21,664 bases of DNA. Origin: Pseudomonadota bacterium. Its GTDB lineage: Bacteria; Pseudomonadota; Gammaproteobacteria; Xanthomonadales; Xanthomonadaceae. Below the pieces are notes generated by a model. It saw nothing but the letters and a program-made list of their open reading frames with translations, was not told the origin of the DNA and made no database searches. Below, piece after piece: positions 14,402 through 20,725 of the stretch. Position numbers and translations under genes: made by a program. Numbering within the stretch: the first letter of the stretch is position 1; each line of letters begins with the position of its first letter. The stretch spans positions 1 to 21,664 of the forward strand of contig JAEWFH010000071.1 in assembly GCA_023388955.1 (NCBI GenBank), given 5' to 3'.

Positions 14402-14950
14402 ATGTCCGGGGTTGGTACTCCGGCCCGGAAGCTGGTGGGCAATGACCGGTTGCTGCTGGGCCTGGTCATGGGCCTGCTCTCGTTCTGGCTGTTCGCGCAG
14501 ACCGCGCTGCAGGGGCTGTCCGCAGCCTGCATGCCGACCCACCTGATGCTGGACCAGTACCGGATGCTCGCGGTGGCCGGCTACACGTTGTTCGGCCTCG
14601 GCCTGGCCTTCTATGCGACGCCTTCCACCGACGCGGCGCTTTCCAACCTGCCGGCGGCGCAGGGCGGCTCCGGCGCGGGGATCTACAAGATGGCGTCGTC
14701 GCTGGGCGCCGCCTTCGGGGTGGCGATCTCGGCGGCGGTGTTCACCGCGCTGGCCGGCGAGGGCGGGGGCGTGCAGTGGCTGGAGGGCGTCATCACCTTT
14801 GGCGGCCGCCAGGACAACGTCGCGCTGCGCGAGGCGGCCTTCGTGGCGCTGGCGGTCAACGTGGTGGCGGTGGTGCTGGCGATCGTCGCGATCGCGGTCG
14901 CGATTCCGAAGGGACGCAAAGAGGCCACGGCGTCTCCGCCGGGGTCTTGA
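14402..14950 (+). pseudogene. internally deleted MFS (14-TM drug exporter type) transporter remnant
   Basis: A 182-residue open frame that joins the two ends of a normally 450-500-residue exporter. Residues 1-37 read like the N-terminus of an EmrB/QacA-type MFS protein (KLVGNDRLLLGLVMG, first membrane helix to FAQTALQ). Residues about 57-115 jump straight to the late part of such proteins: GLGLAFYATPSTDAAL, GSGAGIYKMASSLGAAFGVAI. Residues 148-168 form the last membrane helix, before a basic tail. Roughly 300 residues are missing between about bases 14512 and 14570, in frame. With only about four membrane helices it cannot be a working MFS transporter. ATG 14402 has no good ribosome site. It is divergent from the 549-residue protein gene. 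Confidence 0.75.
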
Positions 14951-14976
14951 GTGTCAGCCGGTTCCGCGTGCGTGCG

Positions 14977-15330
14977 TCAGCGTGCGAGCGAGATCCGGTC
15001 GATGCTGTAGTCGTGGGTCTTCACCCAGACGTGGACCTCGGGCCCCGCCGCGGTGGCGCCACCGAGGGTCGGGGGCGCGTCGTCGGGCTGGCGGGGCTCG
15101 AACACCACCTGCACCGTGCCCTCGCGGGGCGGGTTCACGTGGACGATGTAGTCCTCGAGCTGTGCCTCCGGAGCCTTCCCGACGAAGGCGGGCAGGGCGG
15201 CGGCCAGGGTGCGGACGGCGGTGCCGTCCAGTTCAAGCGCGGGCTGTTCCATGGACTGGAGGCCGGAGGCGAAGGCGGCGTTGGCGAGCGTGGTCATGGT
15301 CAGCAATCCCGTAAATAGCAGGTTCTTCAA
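14977..15330 (-). CDS. small secreted protein of unknown function
   Basis: A 117-residue protein with a plausible signal peptide (NLLFTGLLTMTTLANAAFA, cleavage after AFA at about residue 21). The start is TTG 15330, which supplies the positive charge of the signal (KN); the only ATG choice downstream (15297) would remove it. The mature part has LELDGTAVRTLAAALPAFVG, then LEDYIVHVNPPREGTVQVVFEP, a Pro-rich linker, and EVHVWVKTHDYSI. The strand pattern resembles small periplasmic alpha/beta proteins of the cystatin-like kind, but no family is recognised. There are no cysteines. It lies 45 bases after the DUF4329 gene on the same strand, so it may share its transcript. Confidence 0.65.
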   Translation of the reverse strand: MKNLLFTGLLTMTTLANAAFASGLQSMEQPALELDGTAVRTLAAALPAFVGKAPEAQLEDYIVHVNPPREGTVQVVFEPRQPDDAPPTLGGATAAGPEVHVWVKTHDYSIDRISLAR

Positions 15331-15375
15331 GGCGGCGGTCCGTTCTGGTGGAGGGACCGGCGGGGCCGGGGCGGG

Positions 15376-16149
15376 TCAGACCGCGATCATGATACCGGGA
15401 GGCGGCAGCACGCCAGGACGCCCCTGCGTCTCGCGGCCACGGGTGCCTTCCTGGATCACGGTGTCCTGCCGGGTCGCCGAGTCGTACTTGCGGAAGTCGC
15501 CGCTGGGAGTGGAGACGTAGATCACCGGCCCCCAGTAGCCGCCATCGGCGACGCGCTTGTCCTGGGAGGAGAAGTGGTCGCTGTTGAACTCGTCGCCCTG
15601 CTTGTCGGTACGGGTTCCGTCGGCCTTGGAGTAGTCGGCGTGGCCGTGGTAGCAGGCCTCCAGCTCCATGCCCTCCGGCTGCGGCACCTGGCCGGGGTTG
15701 AAGCCGTCCAGCGTGCCCGGCATCGGGGTGGTGACGAAGAAGTCCCCGGCCGCGTTGCTGAAGACCAGCCCACCGTTCTCTAGGTTGACCTGGATCGACA
15801 GCGGGTTGGAGTAGTCCATCATCGCGATGGCCGCGGCGTCGTTGGACTCGAACGGCCCCAGCGCAGTGCCCGGCGGTACGAGTGGTGCGACCTCGGCGAC
15901 GTTGACCGGGATGGTGCGGTTGGCGGCAATCGCTTCGGCCCCCTGCTGGGCGAGCGCCGCGTCGGTCAGGGGGCCGTCGGCCTCCAGCCCGGCGATCAGG
16001 TCCTGGGCGAGCGCACGTTGCTCCGCGGTCGCGTTCGGCGCGGTGAACCGGTCGACCAGCGCCTCGTGGCGCGGGTCGCCTTCGCGGAGGATGGGGCCGA
16101 CGTCGTGTGCGGCGTGGGTAGCGGTGGCGGAAACGGCGGAAAGGGTCAT
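15376..16149 (-). CDS. DUF4329-type protein with JAMM-like metal motif
   Basis: A 257-residue protein. Residues about 110-230 match the DUF4329 pattern as remembered: NPLSIQVNLENGG with E124, then A-C-Y-H168-G-H170-A-D-Y-S, F193-S194-S-Q-D197, and VIYVSTPSGDFRKYD. E, HxH and SxxD in this order is the JAMM/MPN metalloprotease layout (Glu, two His, Ser and Asp). DUF4329 is often found at the ends of polymorphic toxins (Rhs and similar), where it is thought to be a peptidase-like toxin; here it is on a separate protein. The first 100 residues (VGPILREGDPRHEALVDRF onward) are helical and unrecognised. No signal peptide is seen. ATG 16149 has only a weak ribosome site. The upstream GGGAAAACCC element is shared with the gene at 14250. 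Confidence 0.68.
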   Translation of the reverse strand: MTLSAVSATATHAAHDVGPILREGDPRHEALVDRFTAPNATAEQRALAQDLIAGLEADGPLTDAALAQQGAEAIAANRTIPVNVAEVAPLVPPGTALGPFESNDAAAIAMMDYSNPLSIQVNLENGGLVFSNAAGDFFVTTPMPGTLDGFNPGQVPQPEGMELEACYHGHADYSKADGTRTDKQGDEFNSDHFSSQDKRVADGGYWGPVIYVSTPSGDFRKYDSATRQDTVIQEGTRGRETQGRPGVLPPPGIMIAV

Positions 16150-16179
16150 GCCAGGGGTCCATACGATGGCGTGCAGACC

Positions 16180-16223
16180 GTTTTCCCCGGTTCTCCGCCC
16201 TCTGGCAATCTGGGGAAAACCCC
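16180..16223 (-). promoter_or_regulatory. inverted repeat upstream of the DUF4329 gene
   Basis: GTTTTCCCC (16180-16188) and GGGGAAAAC (16212-16220) are perfect inverted copies 23 bases apart. The outer copy extends to GGGGAAAACCCC (16212-16223), containing the 10-mer also found at 14313-14322. Two facing sites suggest binding by a dimeric regulator, though this is inference. Confidence 0.4.
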
Positions 16224-16262
16224 GTGCCCGGGTCAGCCCGAGGGGGCTGGAAGGGGCCAGGC

Positions 16263-16358
16263 TTACCCGTCCAGCGCCTCCATCGCCTCCTGCGGGAGCA
16301 CCACCTCCGCCGCGCCCATCAGCTCCTCCAGCTGCTCCAGGCTGGTCGCGCTGGCGAT
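16263..16358 (-). pseudogene. 3' end of an aldo/keto reductase gene
   Basis: On the minus strand a 32-codon coding remnant ends at TAA (16265-16263). It reads IASATSLEQLEELMGAAEV followed by LPQEAMEALDG, the typical last helix pair of aldo/keto reductases (normally near residue 290-320). Upstream of the Ile codon (16358) similarity stops, and the sequence becomes sense coding for the LysR remnant on the other strand. About nine tenths of the gene is absent. Confidence 0.7.
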
Positions 16359-17024
16359 GAGGCCGAGGCCGCGGCGGCCTCGCAGCGGGTCAAGGCGACC
16401 GGGTTGCTGCGCATGAACGTGCCGTTGTCGTTCGGCCGCTGCTTCGTCGCTCCCCTGATTCCGGAGTTCTGCCAGCGCCATCCCGAGGTCACGGTCGAGC
16501 TGGGCCTGAGCGATGCGGAGCTGGACATCATCGCCGGCAGCTGGGACCTGGCGGTCCGCATCGGCCGCCTGGCCGACAGCCAGCTGCAGGCCCGGCGGCT
16601 GGGCGACAGTCCGATGCTGGTTTGCGCCGCGCCGTCCTACCTCGACCGCCGCGGGATGCCGCGGCGCGTGGCCGAACTGACCCAGCACAACTGCCTGAGC
16701 TACACGCTTTCCGGCACGCAGGACCGCAAGCACTGGGCCTTCGGCCGCAATGGCGAGCACCGGGTACCGGCCAGCGGCAACCTGGTGGCCAACAACGGCG
16801 ACGCGCTGGTGGCCGCGGCCGTGCGGGGGCAGGGGGTCATCTACCAGCCGCGCTTCATCGTGGGGGGCGCGCTGGAACGGGGCGAACTGGTGGTCCTGGA
16901 GCTGGACCGTCCGCCCGTGGAGCTGGGCGGGATCCATGTGCTGGGTCCTCCGGACCGGCGTCCCCCCGCCAAGGTGCGGGTGATGATCGATTACCTGGCC
17001 GAGGCGTTCGGCGCGCCGGCCTGA
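16359..17024 (+). pseudogene. LysR-type regulator lacking its DNA-binding domain
   Basis: A frame of 221 codons reads EAEAAAASQRV-KATGLLRMNVPLSFG and then the full effector-binding domain of a LysR regulator: FVAPLIPEFCQRHPEVTVEL, DLAVRIGRLADSQL, AAPSYLDRRG, GDALVAAAVRGQG, ending RVMIDYLAEAFG. Normal LysR proteins have about 75 more residues at the N-terminus with the helix-turn-helix; these are missing, and the sequence before 16359 is the antisense of an aldo/keto reductase end. ATG 16413 could still give a 203-residue effector-domain protein, but it has no good ribosome site and no DNA-binding part. LysR and aldo/keto reductase genes often stand divergently, so a single deletion across their shared promoter explains both remnants. 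Confidence 0.8.
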
Positions 17025-17094
17025 GGGCCGTGCGGCCGGCTTTCACCGGGCAAGGGTTTCCCCGGGGGGCGCGGGCGACCAGGGTGGCGCATGC

Positions 17095-17340
17095 TCAGCC
17101 CACGATGTTCCCGTCGCCGTCGACCACCAGCCGCACCCGTTTCCCGTCGTGGTAGAAGCTCGCCCGCACCAGTCCCTCGTCCTCCCCGGTGCCACGCTCG
17201 CACAGCACGGTCACCTGCTGGCGCTCCATCATGTCCTGGAATGCCGCCACCGTGAGGCCGAGCCCACGGGCGACCACGGCACCGTCGATCTCGATCAGCG
17301 GCGTTTGCGGATTGACCTCCAGTGGAATCGATTTCGACAC
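17095..17340 (-). CDS. small DUF6522-like protein
   Basis: An 81-residue protein. GTG 17340 is chosen because AGGAG lies five bases before it; a TTG at 17364 would add eight residues but would place that ribosome site inside the gene. The sequence shows IEIDGAVVARGLGLTVAAFQDMM, then VTVLCERGTGEDEGLVRASFY and a final VRLVVDGDGNIV. The CERGxGED block is characteristic of DUF6522 as remembered. No function is known. The protein is cytoplasmic with a single cysteine. It converges with the LysR remnant and is divergent from the lipoprotein gene at 17453. Confidence 0.78.
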   Translation of the reverse strand: MSKSIPLEVNPQTPLIEIDGAVVARGLGLTVAAFQDMMERQQVTVLCERGTGEDEGLVRASFYHDGKRVRLVVDGDGNIVG

Positions 17341-17452
17341 GTCGTCTCCTGCATGCACTTTCAAGCCGATCCTCGCCGGTATGCCGCCCCGCCGCCATGA
17401 CCCGGGTCAGCCACGTCGCCATTCTTCCATCCCCACCCCGGAAACCCGTCCC

Positions 17453-17905
17453 ATGACCCGTCTGCTTCTCCCGGCTGTCCTTCTTCTGCTGCTGGCCGCC
17501 TGCTCCACCACCAGCACCGTCCACCAGCAGCACGCGCCGGCCGCGACCGGACAGGTCTATGCGTATTCCTTCGAGAACCAGGGCGGCGATGACGCCGAGG
17601 GCATCGCCCGGCTGGACGGCGTGATCCAGGACCGCCTGCGCCAGGCCGGCCTGCTGGGTGGCGCGGGCGCGGACGGGAGGATCGAGGTGACCCTGCGCCA
17701 TTACTACCTGCGCTCCAACGCCGGCCGCTTCTGGGCCGGCATCATGGCCGGGCGCGACAAGATCATCAGCGACGTGCGGATCCTGGATGCCGGCGGCAGG
17801 CAGCAAGGCAGCTTCCAGGTGGAGACAACCAACTCCACTGCGTGGGGCACCTCGGATGGCCTGATGCAGAAGCATGCGGACGAGATCGTCGCGCGGATGC
17901 GTTGA
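17453..17905 (+). CDS. DUF4410-like lipoprotein
   Basis: A 150-residue protein with a textbook lipoprotein signal (LLLPAVLLLLLAAC, lipid Cys at residue 17), followed by a Ser/Thr/His/Gln-rich linker. The body fits DUF4410-like periplasmic proteins: GQVYAYSFENQ, a helix ARLDGVIQDRLRQAGLL, IEVTLRHYYLRSNAGRFWAG, and KIISDVRILDAGGRQQGSF as paired strands. The Gly-rich AGIMAGRDK segment and a final helix (KHADEIVARM) are also typical. It likely sits at the outer membrane; the role is unknown. ATG 17453 directly precedes the signal. The ribosome site is weak (GGAAACC). It converges on the putative immunity gene, 32 bases away. Confidence 0.75.
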   Translation: MTRLLLPAVLLLLLAACSTTSTVHQQHAPAATGQVYAYSFENQGGDDAEGIARLDGVIQDRLRQAGLLGGAGADGRIEVTLRHYYLRSNAGRFWAGIMAGRDKIISDVRILDAGGRQQGSFQVETTNSTAWGTSDGLMQKHADEIVARMR

Positions 17906-17937
17906 GCGCGACTGGGGCTGCCCCCTGGCAGGTGCCA

Positions 17938-18381
17938 CTAAGGCGCCATGTTGTCCGTGGGCAACAGCAGGAGTGGGGCACACCCAGGAGCGGAACAGCC
18001 CCAGTGGACCCTCCTGTTGCCGGCGCGCCATACCGCCGTGCCTGCGCCTCCAATCGAGAATTCCCAGCGTGTCCCGCCCTCCAGCAGCTCTCCGTCGATT
18101 GAGCAGGGGAGGAAGTAGAACCCGGAGTAGGGAGGGGCTGGGTACCGGGTCGCCTGCTCGAAGAACTCCGCGGCCTGTGCCGGTGAGAGGCGCCACTCAT
18201 TGCACGCATCTGCCAGAGCGTCGTCCGGAGCACCGCTGTAGGTGGTGGCTGAAATCGAGAGGATTTCGACAGGGTCGGCAGATGCCTCTGCGCTCACCTT
18301 TCCGTGCGGCGGTTGTACCTGGAGGCCGCAGCTGGCACCAAATATTGAAATCACGGCGGCAGCAAGTTGCCACTTACTCAT
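17938..18381 (-). CDS. putative periplasmic immunity protein for the adjacent amidase effector
   Basis: A 147-residue protein. Residues 1-18 are an export signal (KWQLAAAVISIFGASC); the Cys could be lipidated or the signal cleaved normally. The mature part has LSPAQAAEFFEQATRYP, YSGFYFLPCSIDGELLEGG, RWEFSIGGAGTAVWR and WGCSAPGCAPLLLL; the three distal cysteines suggest disulfides. I recall similar small exported proteins next to secreted cell-wall enzymes, but no family name is certain. Its start overlaps the amidase stop as ATGAGTAA, so the two are translated together. A periplasmic location is where a cell-wall amidase would have to be neutralised. The immunity role is inferred from order, overlap and export. 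GC is clearly lower than the window's average. Confidence 0.68.
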   Translation of the reverse strand: MSKWQLAAAVISIFGASCGLQVQPPHGKVSAEASADPVEILSISATTYSGAPDDALADACNEWRLSPAQAAEFFEQATRYPAPPYSGFYFLPCSIDGELLEGGTRWEFSIGGAGTAVWRAGNRRVHWGCSAPGCAPLLLLPTDNMAP

Positions 18382-19069
18382 CGTCGCCCCCAGGTGTGTA
18401 GAGACCAGCCCCTTCACCGCCTTTTTTGTAGGAAATCCGGTCGTGCTCGAAGACATCCTCGTCGCCCAGTGCGTAAGTGCTCTTCAGTATTTCCACGATC
18501 GTGCGGATCGATTCGGCCTGCTCAGGCGTTGGTGGCTCCCATGTTGCCTGGTCACCTTCGTCGGGAGCGCAGTGGGTGAGGCACCTTGCTACGACCTCAA
18601 TACCGACACTGTCTTCGTTCATCGGGAACCGCTTCGGGTAAGGCTTCGCCTTCTCGTGGTTATGGATGCGCGTCGGTGCCCATCCCCAGCTCCGGATCTT
18701 TTCGGCTTCTTCAGGTGTGCAGTTCCCTTCCATCTGGCAGCGTGACTTGATCTTGCCGACATGATGCGTGCGGTGTCTGAGACTCGCTGTCTGATGCACC
18801 GTCCCGTCCTTGTCCACGTAGAAGTGAGTTCCGACGCCAGACTTTGCCGGGCTCAGGGCGCTGCCCAATGTGGCTCCAGCCGTTCGATGCAGTACCACCG
18901 CCACCGGTCCCTTCAACGCTCCTTTTTCGAGGGCTGAGATCGGTTGGTGGGTGAAGCCGGCGTTCTGCACATACCCTTTGGCGTCGACGTAGACATCGAC
19001 GAACGCTTCCATCGAAGGGGCATCGCCAGTCCGGGTGGTCAGTTGACCAACCTCCATGAACCGGGTCAT
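18374..19069 (-). CDS. N-acetylmuramoyl-L-alanine amidase domain protein, candidate type VI effector
   Basis: A 231-residue protein without a signal peptide. Residues about 55-225 show an amidase_2 (AmpD/PGRP) fold: VVLH61RTAG, G80-T-H-F-Y-V-D-K-D-G-T-V-H, H102-H103-V-G, S154-V-G-I-E158, and H209-D-R-I-S-Y-K. H61 and H209 match the zinc histidines of AmpD; E219, ten residues after H209, stands where AmpD has its third ligand Asp. Such enzymes cut the bond between N-acetylmuramic acid and L-Ala, breaking peptidoglycan. Residues 1-54 (VDVYVDAKGYVQNAGFTHQP) are an extra domain, perhaps for docking. Its ATG overlaps the PAAR stop (ATGA) and its stop overlaps the putative immunity start. Lack of a signal fits delivery by a type VI machine. 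Composition is low-GC (34 of 60 at 18601-18660). Confidence 0.85.
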   Translation of the reverse strand: MTRFMEVGQLTTRTGDAPSMEAFVDVYVDAKGYVQNAGFTHQPISALEKGALKGPVAVVLHRTAGATLGSALSPAKSGVGTHFYVDKDGTVHQTASLRHRTHHVGKIKSRCQMEGNCTPEEAEKIRSWGWAPTRIHNHEKAKPYPKRFPMNEDSVGIEVVARCLTHCAPDEGDQATWEPPTPEQAESIRTIVEILKSTYALGDEDVFEHDRISYKKGGEGAGLYTPGGDDE

Positions 19070-19644
19070 GCCACGCTCTCCTCGGCAATCTCGACGCGCA
19101 GGGTTTCAGCGCGTGCGGTGGCGACCACGTGCGTCGCTCCACGGGTGTCGGTCACGCCACTCTCCGTGCTTCCGTCCTCGCGGATGATCCGATACTCCCG
19201 CTTCGGCAGTGGGGTGCCGGTGCGTGCGGACTTGAGGATGAAGGAGCCAGTAAAGTTTCCTGATCCAACATCCATTTCAGACCCTTGTCCAGCGGGATCC
19301 AGATTGCTTGCTGCATCGCTTCGGGGCTGTAACAGGGAGGCGGTTGTTCTCGAGGTGGATGCAGTGCCTTGGGCGCCCGTATCCAGGAACACCCGCATCT
19401 GTTCCACCCCCAGCACCGAGCATCCGCAGGACAGCTTGCTGCCATGCAGGGCGACCGGCTGGCCGTCGACGAGGCAGGTGGGGTCGCCGTCCACGATGGG
19501 GTAGCTGCCGTTGTGCGAGGGGCAGGTGGCGGTGTCGGTGACGCGCGCGACGGGCTTGCCGTCGATGTCGGTGAACGGCGAGCCGGTGACGACCTTGCCG
19601 CCGCTGCTGGTGGGGTCGCCCACCACGATCCACATCCGTGTCAT
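19066..19644 (-). CDS. PAAR-domain type VI secretion tip protein with C-terminal beta extension
   Basis: A 192-residue protein. Residues 4-78 form a PAAR domain: IVVGDPTSSGGKVVTGSP, TDIDGKPVARVTDTATC41PSH44, then DGDPTCLVDGQPVALH67GSKLSC73GC75. The Cys/His residues suit the zinc at the cone tip. PAAR proteins cap the VgrG spike and carry effectors. Residues 85-130 are a polar linker and 131-188 a beta-rich domain (FILKSARTGTPLPKREYRI, SGVTDTRGATHVV) resembling the transthyretin-like adaptors that bind effectors on VgrG/PAAR. Start ATG 19644 gives the usual MTRMWIVVGD. The base composition falls from 45 of 60 GC (19441-19500) in the PAAR part to 31 of 60 (19261-19320) in the linker. It heads an operon with the amidase (ATGA overlap). 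Confidence 0.9.
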   Translation of the reverse strand: MTRMWIVVGDPTSSGGKVVTGSPFTDIDGKPVARVTDTATCPSHNGSYPIVDGDPTCLVDGQPVALHGSKLSCGCSVLGVEQMRVFLDTGAQGTASTSRTTASLLQPRSDAASNLDPAGQGSEMDVGSGNFTGSFILKSARTGTPLPKREYRIIREDGSTESGVTDTRGATHVVATARAETLRVEIAEESVA

Positions 19645-19693
19645 ATGGCATCCCGGGTCCATGGGTGGAAAGATTCTATCCCGACCCGCGCAC

Positions 19694-19731
19694 GTAGGGC
19701 GCAATAGCCGCCCCCGGCGGCGTATTGCGCC
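19694..19731 (+). repeat. GTAG-headed REP-like palindrome
   Basis: GTAG (19694-19697) is followed by a hairpin: GGCGCAATA (19698-19706) pairs perfectly with TATTGCGCC (19723-19731), and GCCGCC (19707-19712) with GGCGGC (19716-19721), leaving a CCC loop and one bulged G. The layout is that of GTAG-type REP/SMAG repeats of Stenotrophomonas and relatives, which are moved by RAYT transposases. Confidence 0.8.
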
Positions 19732-19768
19732 GAATGGCAAACCACGACACTCCCTTACCCCGCTTCCA

Positions 19769-20671
19769 ATGCCCACCCCTCCCACCGCCCCCCACGGCGT
19801 CCCCGCCAGCCGGCTCCAGCTGCCGCCAGGCGACTGGCCGACCGTCCTGGACACGCTCTGCGACCACTTCCCCGCGATCGACCGCGCCACCTGGCGCGAC
19901 CGCTTCGCCCGTGGCCGGGTGCTGGCCGCCGACGGGCGCGCGCTGGATGCCACGACCCGGTACCGCGCCGGCATGGAGATCCGGTACTTCCGCGAAGTGG
20001 CCGACGAGCCGCGCATTCCGTTCGAAGAAACCGTGCTGCACGCCGACGATCACCTGGTGGTCGCCGACAAGCCACACTTCCTGCCGGTGGCGCCGACCGG
20101 CGCCTGGGTGCGCGAGACCCTGCTGGGGCGGCTGGTGCGCCGGCTCGGCAACCCGGATCTGGTCCCGCTGCACCGCATCGACCGGGCGACGGCGGGCCTG
20201 GTGTTGTTCTCCGCCAATCCGGAAACCCGGGCGGTCTACCAGGCGCTGTTCAGCGAGCGGCGCATCGGCAAGGAATACCGGGCGCTCGCGCCGCCGCTGC
20301 CCGAACTGGCGTTGCCCCGCGTGCATCGCAGCCGGCTGGAGCGGGGCGAACCGTTCTTCCGCATGCGCGAGGTGGCCGGGGTGCCCAATTCCGAGACCCG
20401 GGTCGAGGTGGAAACCCATGGCAGTGACGCCTGGTGCTATCGCCTGTACCCGATCACCGGCCGCAAGCACCAGCTGCGGGTACACATGGCAGCCCTGGGC
20501 GCGCCGATCCTGGGGGATACCTTTTATCCCGACCTCAAAGACCAGGGGCCGGACGATTTCGCCCGGCCCCTGCAGTTGCTTGCCCACGCCCTGGAGTTCG
20601 ACGACCCCCGCGACGGAACCCGGCGCTGCTTCCGGAGCGGCAGAGCCCTCACCGCCCCGCGTCACCCGTAG
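19769..20671 (+). CDS. RluA family pseudouridine synthase
   Basis: A 300-residue enzyme. The catalytic block is L134-H135-R-I-D138-R-A-T-A-G-L, with D138 the nucleophilic Asp of the RluA family; the neighbouring LVVADKPHFLPVAPTG and the ITGRKHQLRVHMAALGAPILGD block near the end complete the fold. Residues 20-75 (a degenerate S4-like start: LCDHFPAIDRATWRDRFARGRVLAADG) are unlike the usual N-terminus of RluC/RluD. Such enzymes make pseudouridine in rRNA or tRNA; which one cannot be read here. ATG 19769 begins a short Pro-rich lead. A GTAG palindrome lies 37 bases before the start, and its TAG stop codon is part of the GTAG head of a second one. Divergent from the PAAR gene. Confidence 0.88.
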   Translation: MPTPPTAPHGVPASRLQLPPGDWPTVLDTLCDHFPAIDRATWRDRFARGRVLAADGRALDATTRYRAGMEIRYFREVADEPRIPFEETVLHADDHLVVADKPHFLPVAPTGAWVRETLLGRLVRRLGNPDLVPLHRIDRATAGLVLFSANPETRAVYQALFSERRIGKEYRALAPPLPELALPRVHRSRLERGEPFFRMREVAGVPNSETRVEVETHGSDAWCYRLYPITGRKHQLRVHMAALGAPILGDTFYPDLKDQGPDDFARPLQLLAHALEFDDPRDGTRRCFRSGRALTAPRHP

Positions 20672-20701
20672 GGTGCGACAGGCGGCACGCCGTATCGCAC
20701 C
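20668..20701 (+). repeat. GTAG-headed REP-like palindrome at the pseudouridine synthase stop
   Basis: GTAG (20668-20671) is followed by GGTGCGA (20672-20678), which pairs with TCGCACC (20695-20701); inside, GGCG (20681-20684) pairs with CGCC (20688-20691) around GCA. The first four bases include the TAG stop of the pseudouridine synthase. It has the same orientation and head as the element at 19694. Confidence 0.72.
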
Positions 20702-20725
20702 ATCCAGGTCACCGCATCCGGACGG

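Noticed and set aside
12607..14445. A very long plus-strand open frame (about 612 codons) opposite the 549-residue gene.
   Set aside because: It is antisense to a gene with good ribosome site, terminator and protein-like composition. Its translation is rich in Val, Gly, His, Gln and Arg without domain logic, typical of GC-rich shadow frames.
16224..16358. The first 45 codons of the plus-strand frame leading into the LysR remnant.
   Set aside because: They are the antisense of the aldo/keto reductase tail, so they are not regulator sequence and there is no helix-turn-helix.
17341..17364. An eight-residue N-terminal extension of the DUF6522-like protein from TTG 17364.
   Set aside because: The good ribosome site lies inside this extension and points to GTG 17340.
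17912..17924. A short hairpin (GGGG, CTG, CCCC) between the DUF4410-like and immunity genes.
   Set aside because: No T-run follows on either strand and the stem is only four pairs, so no terminator is called.
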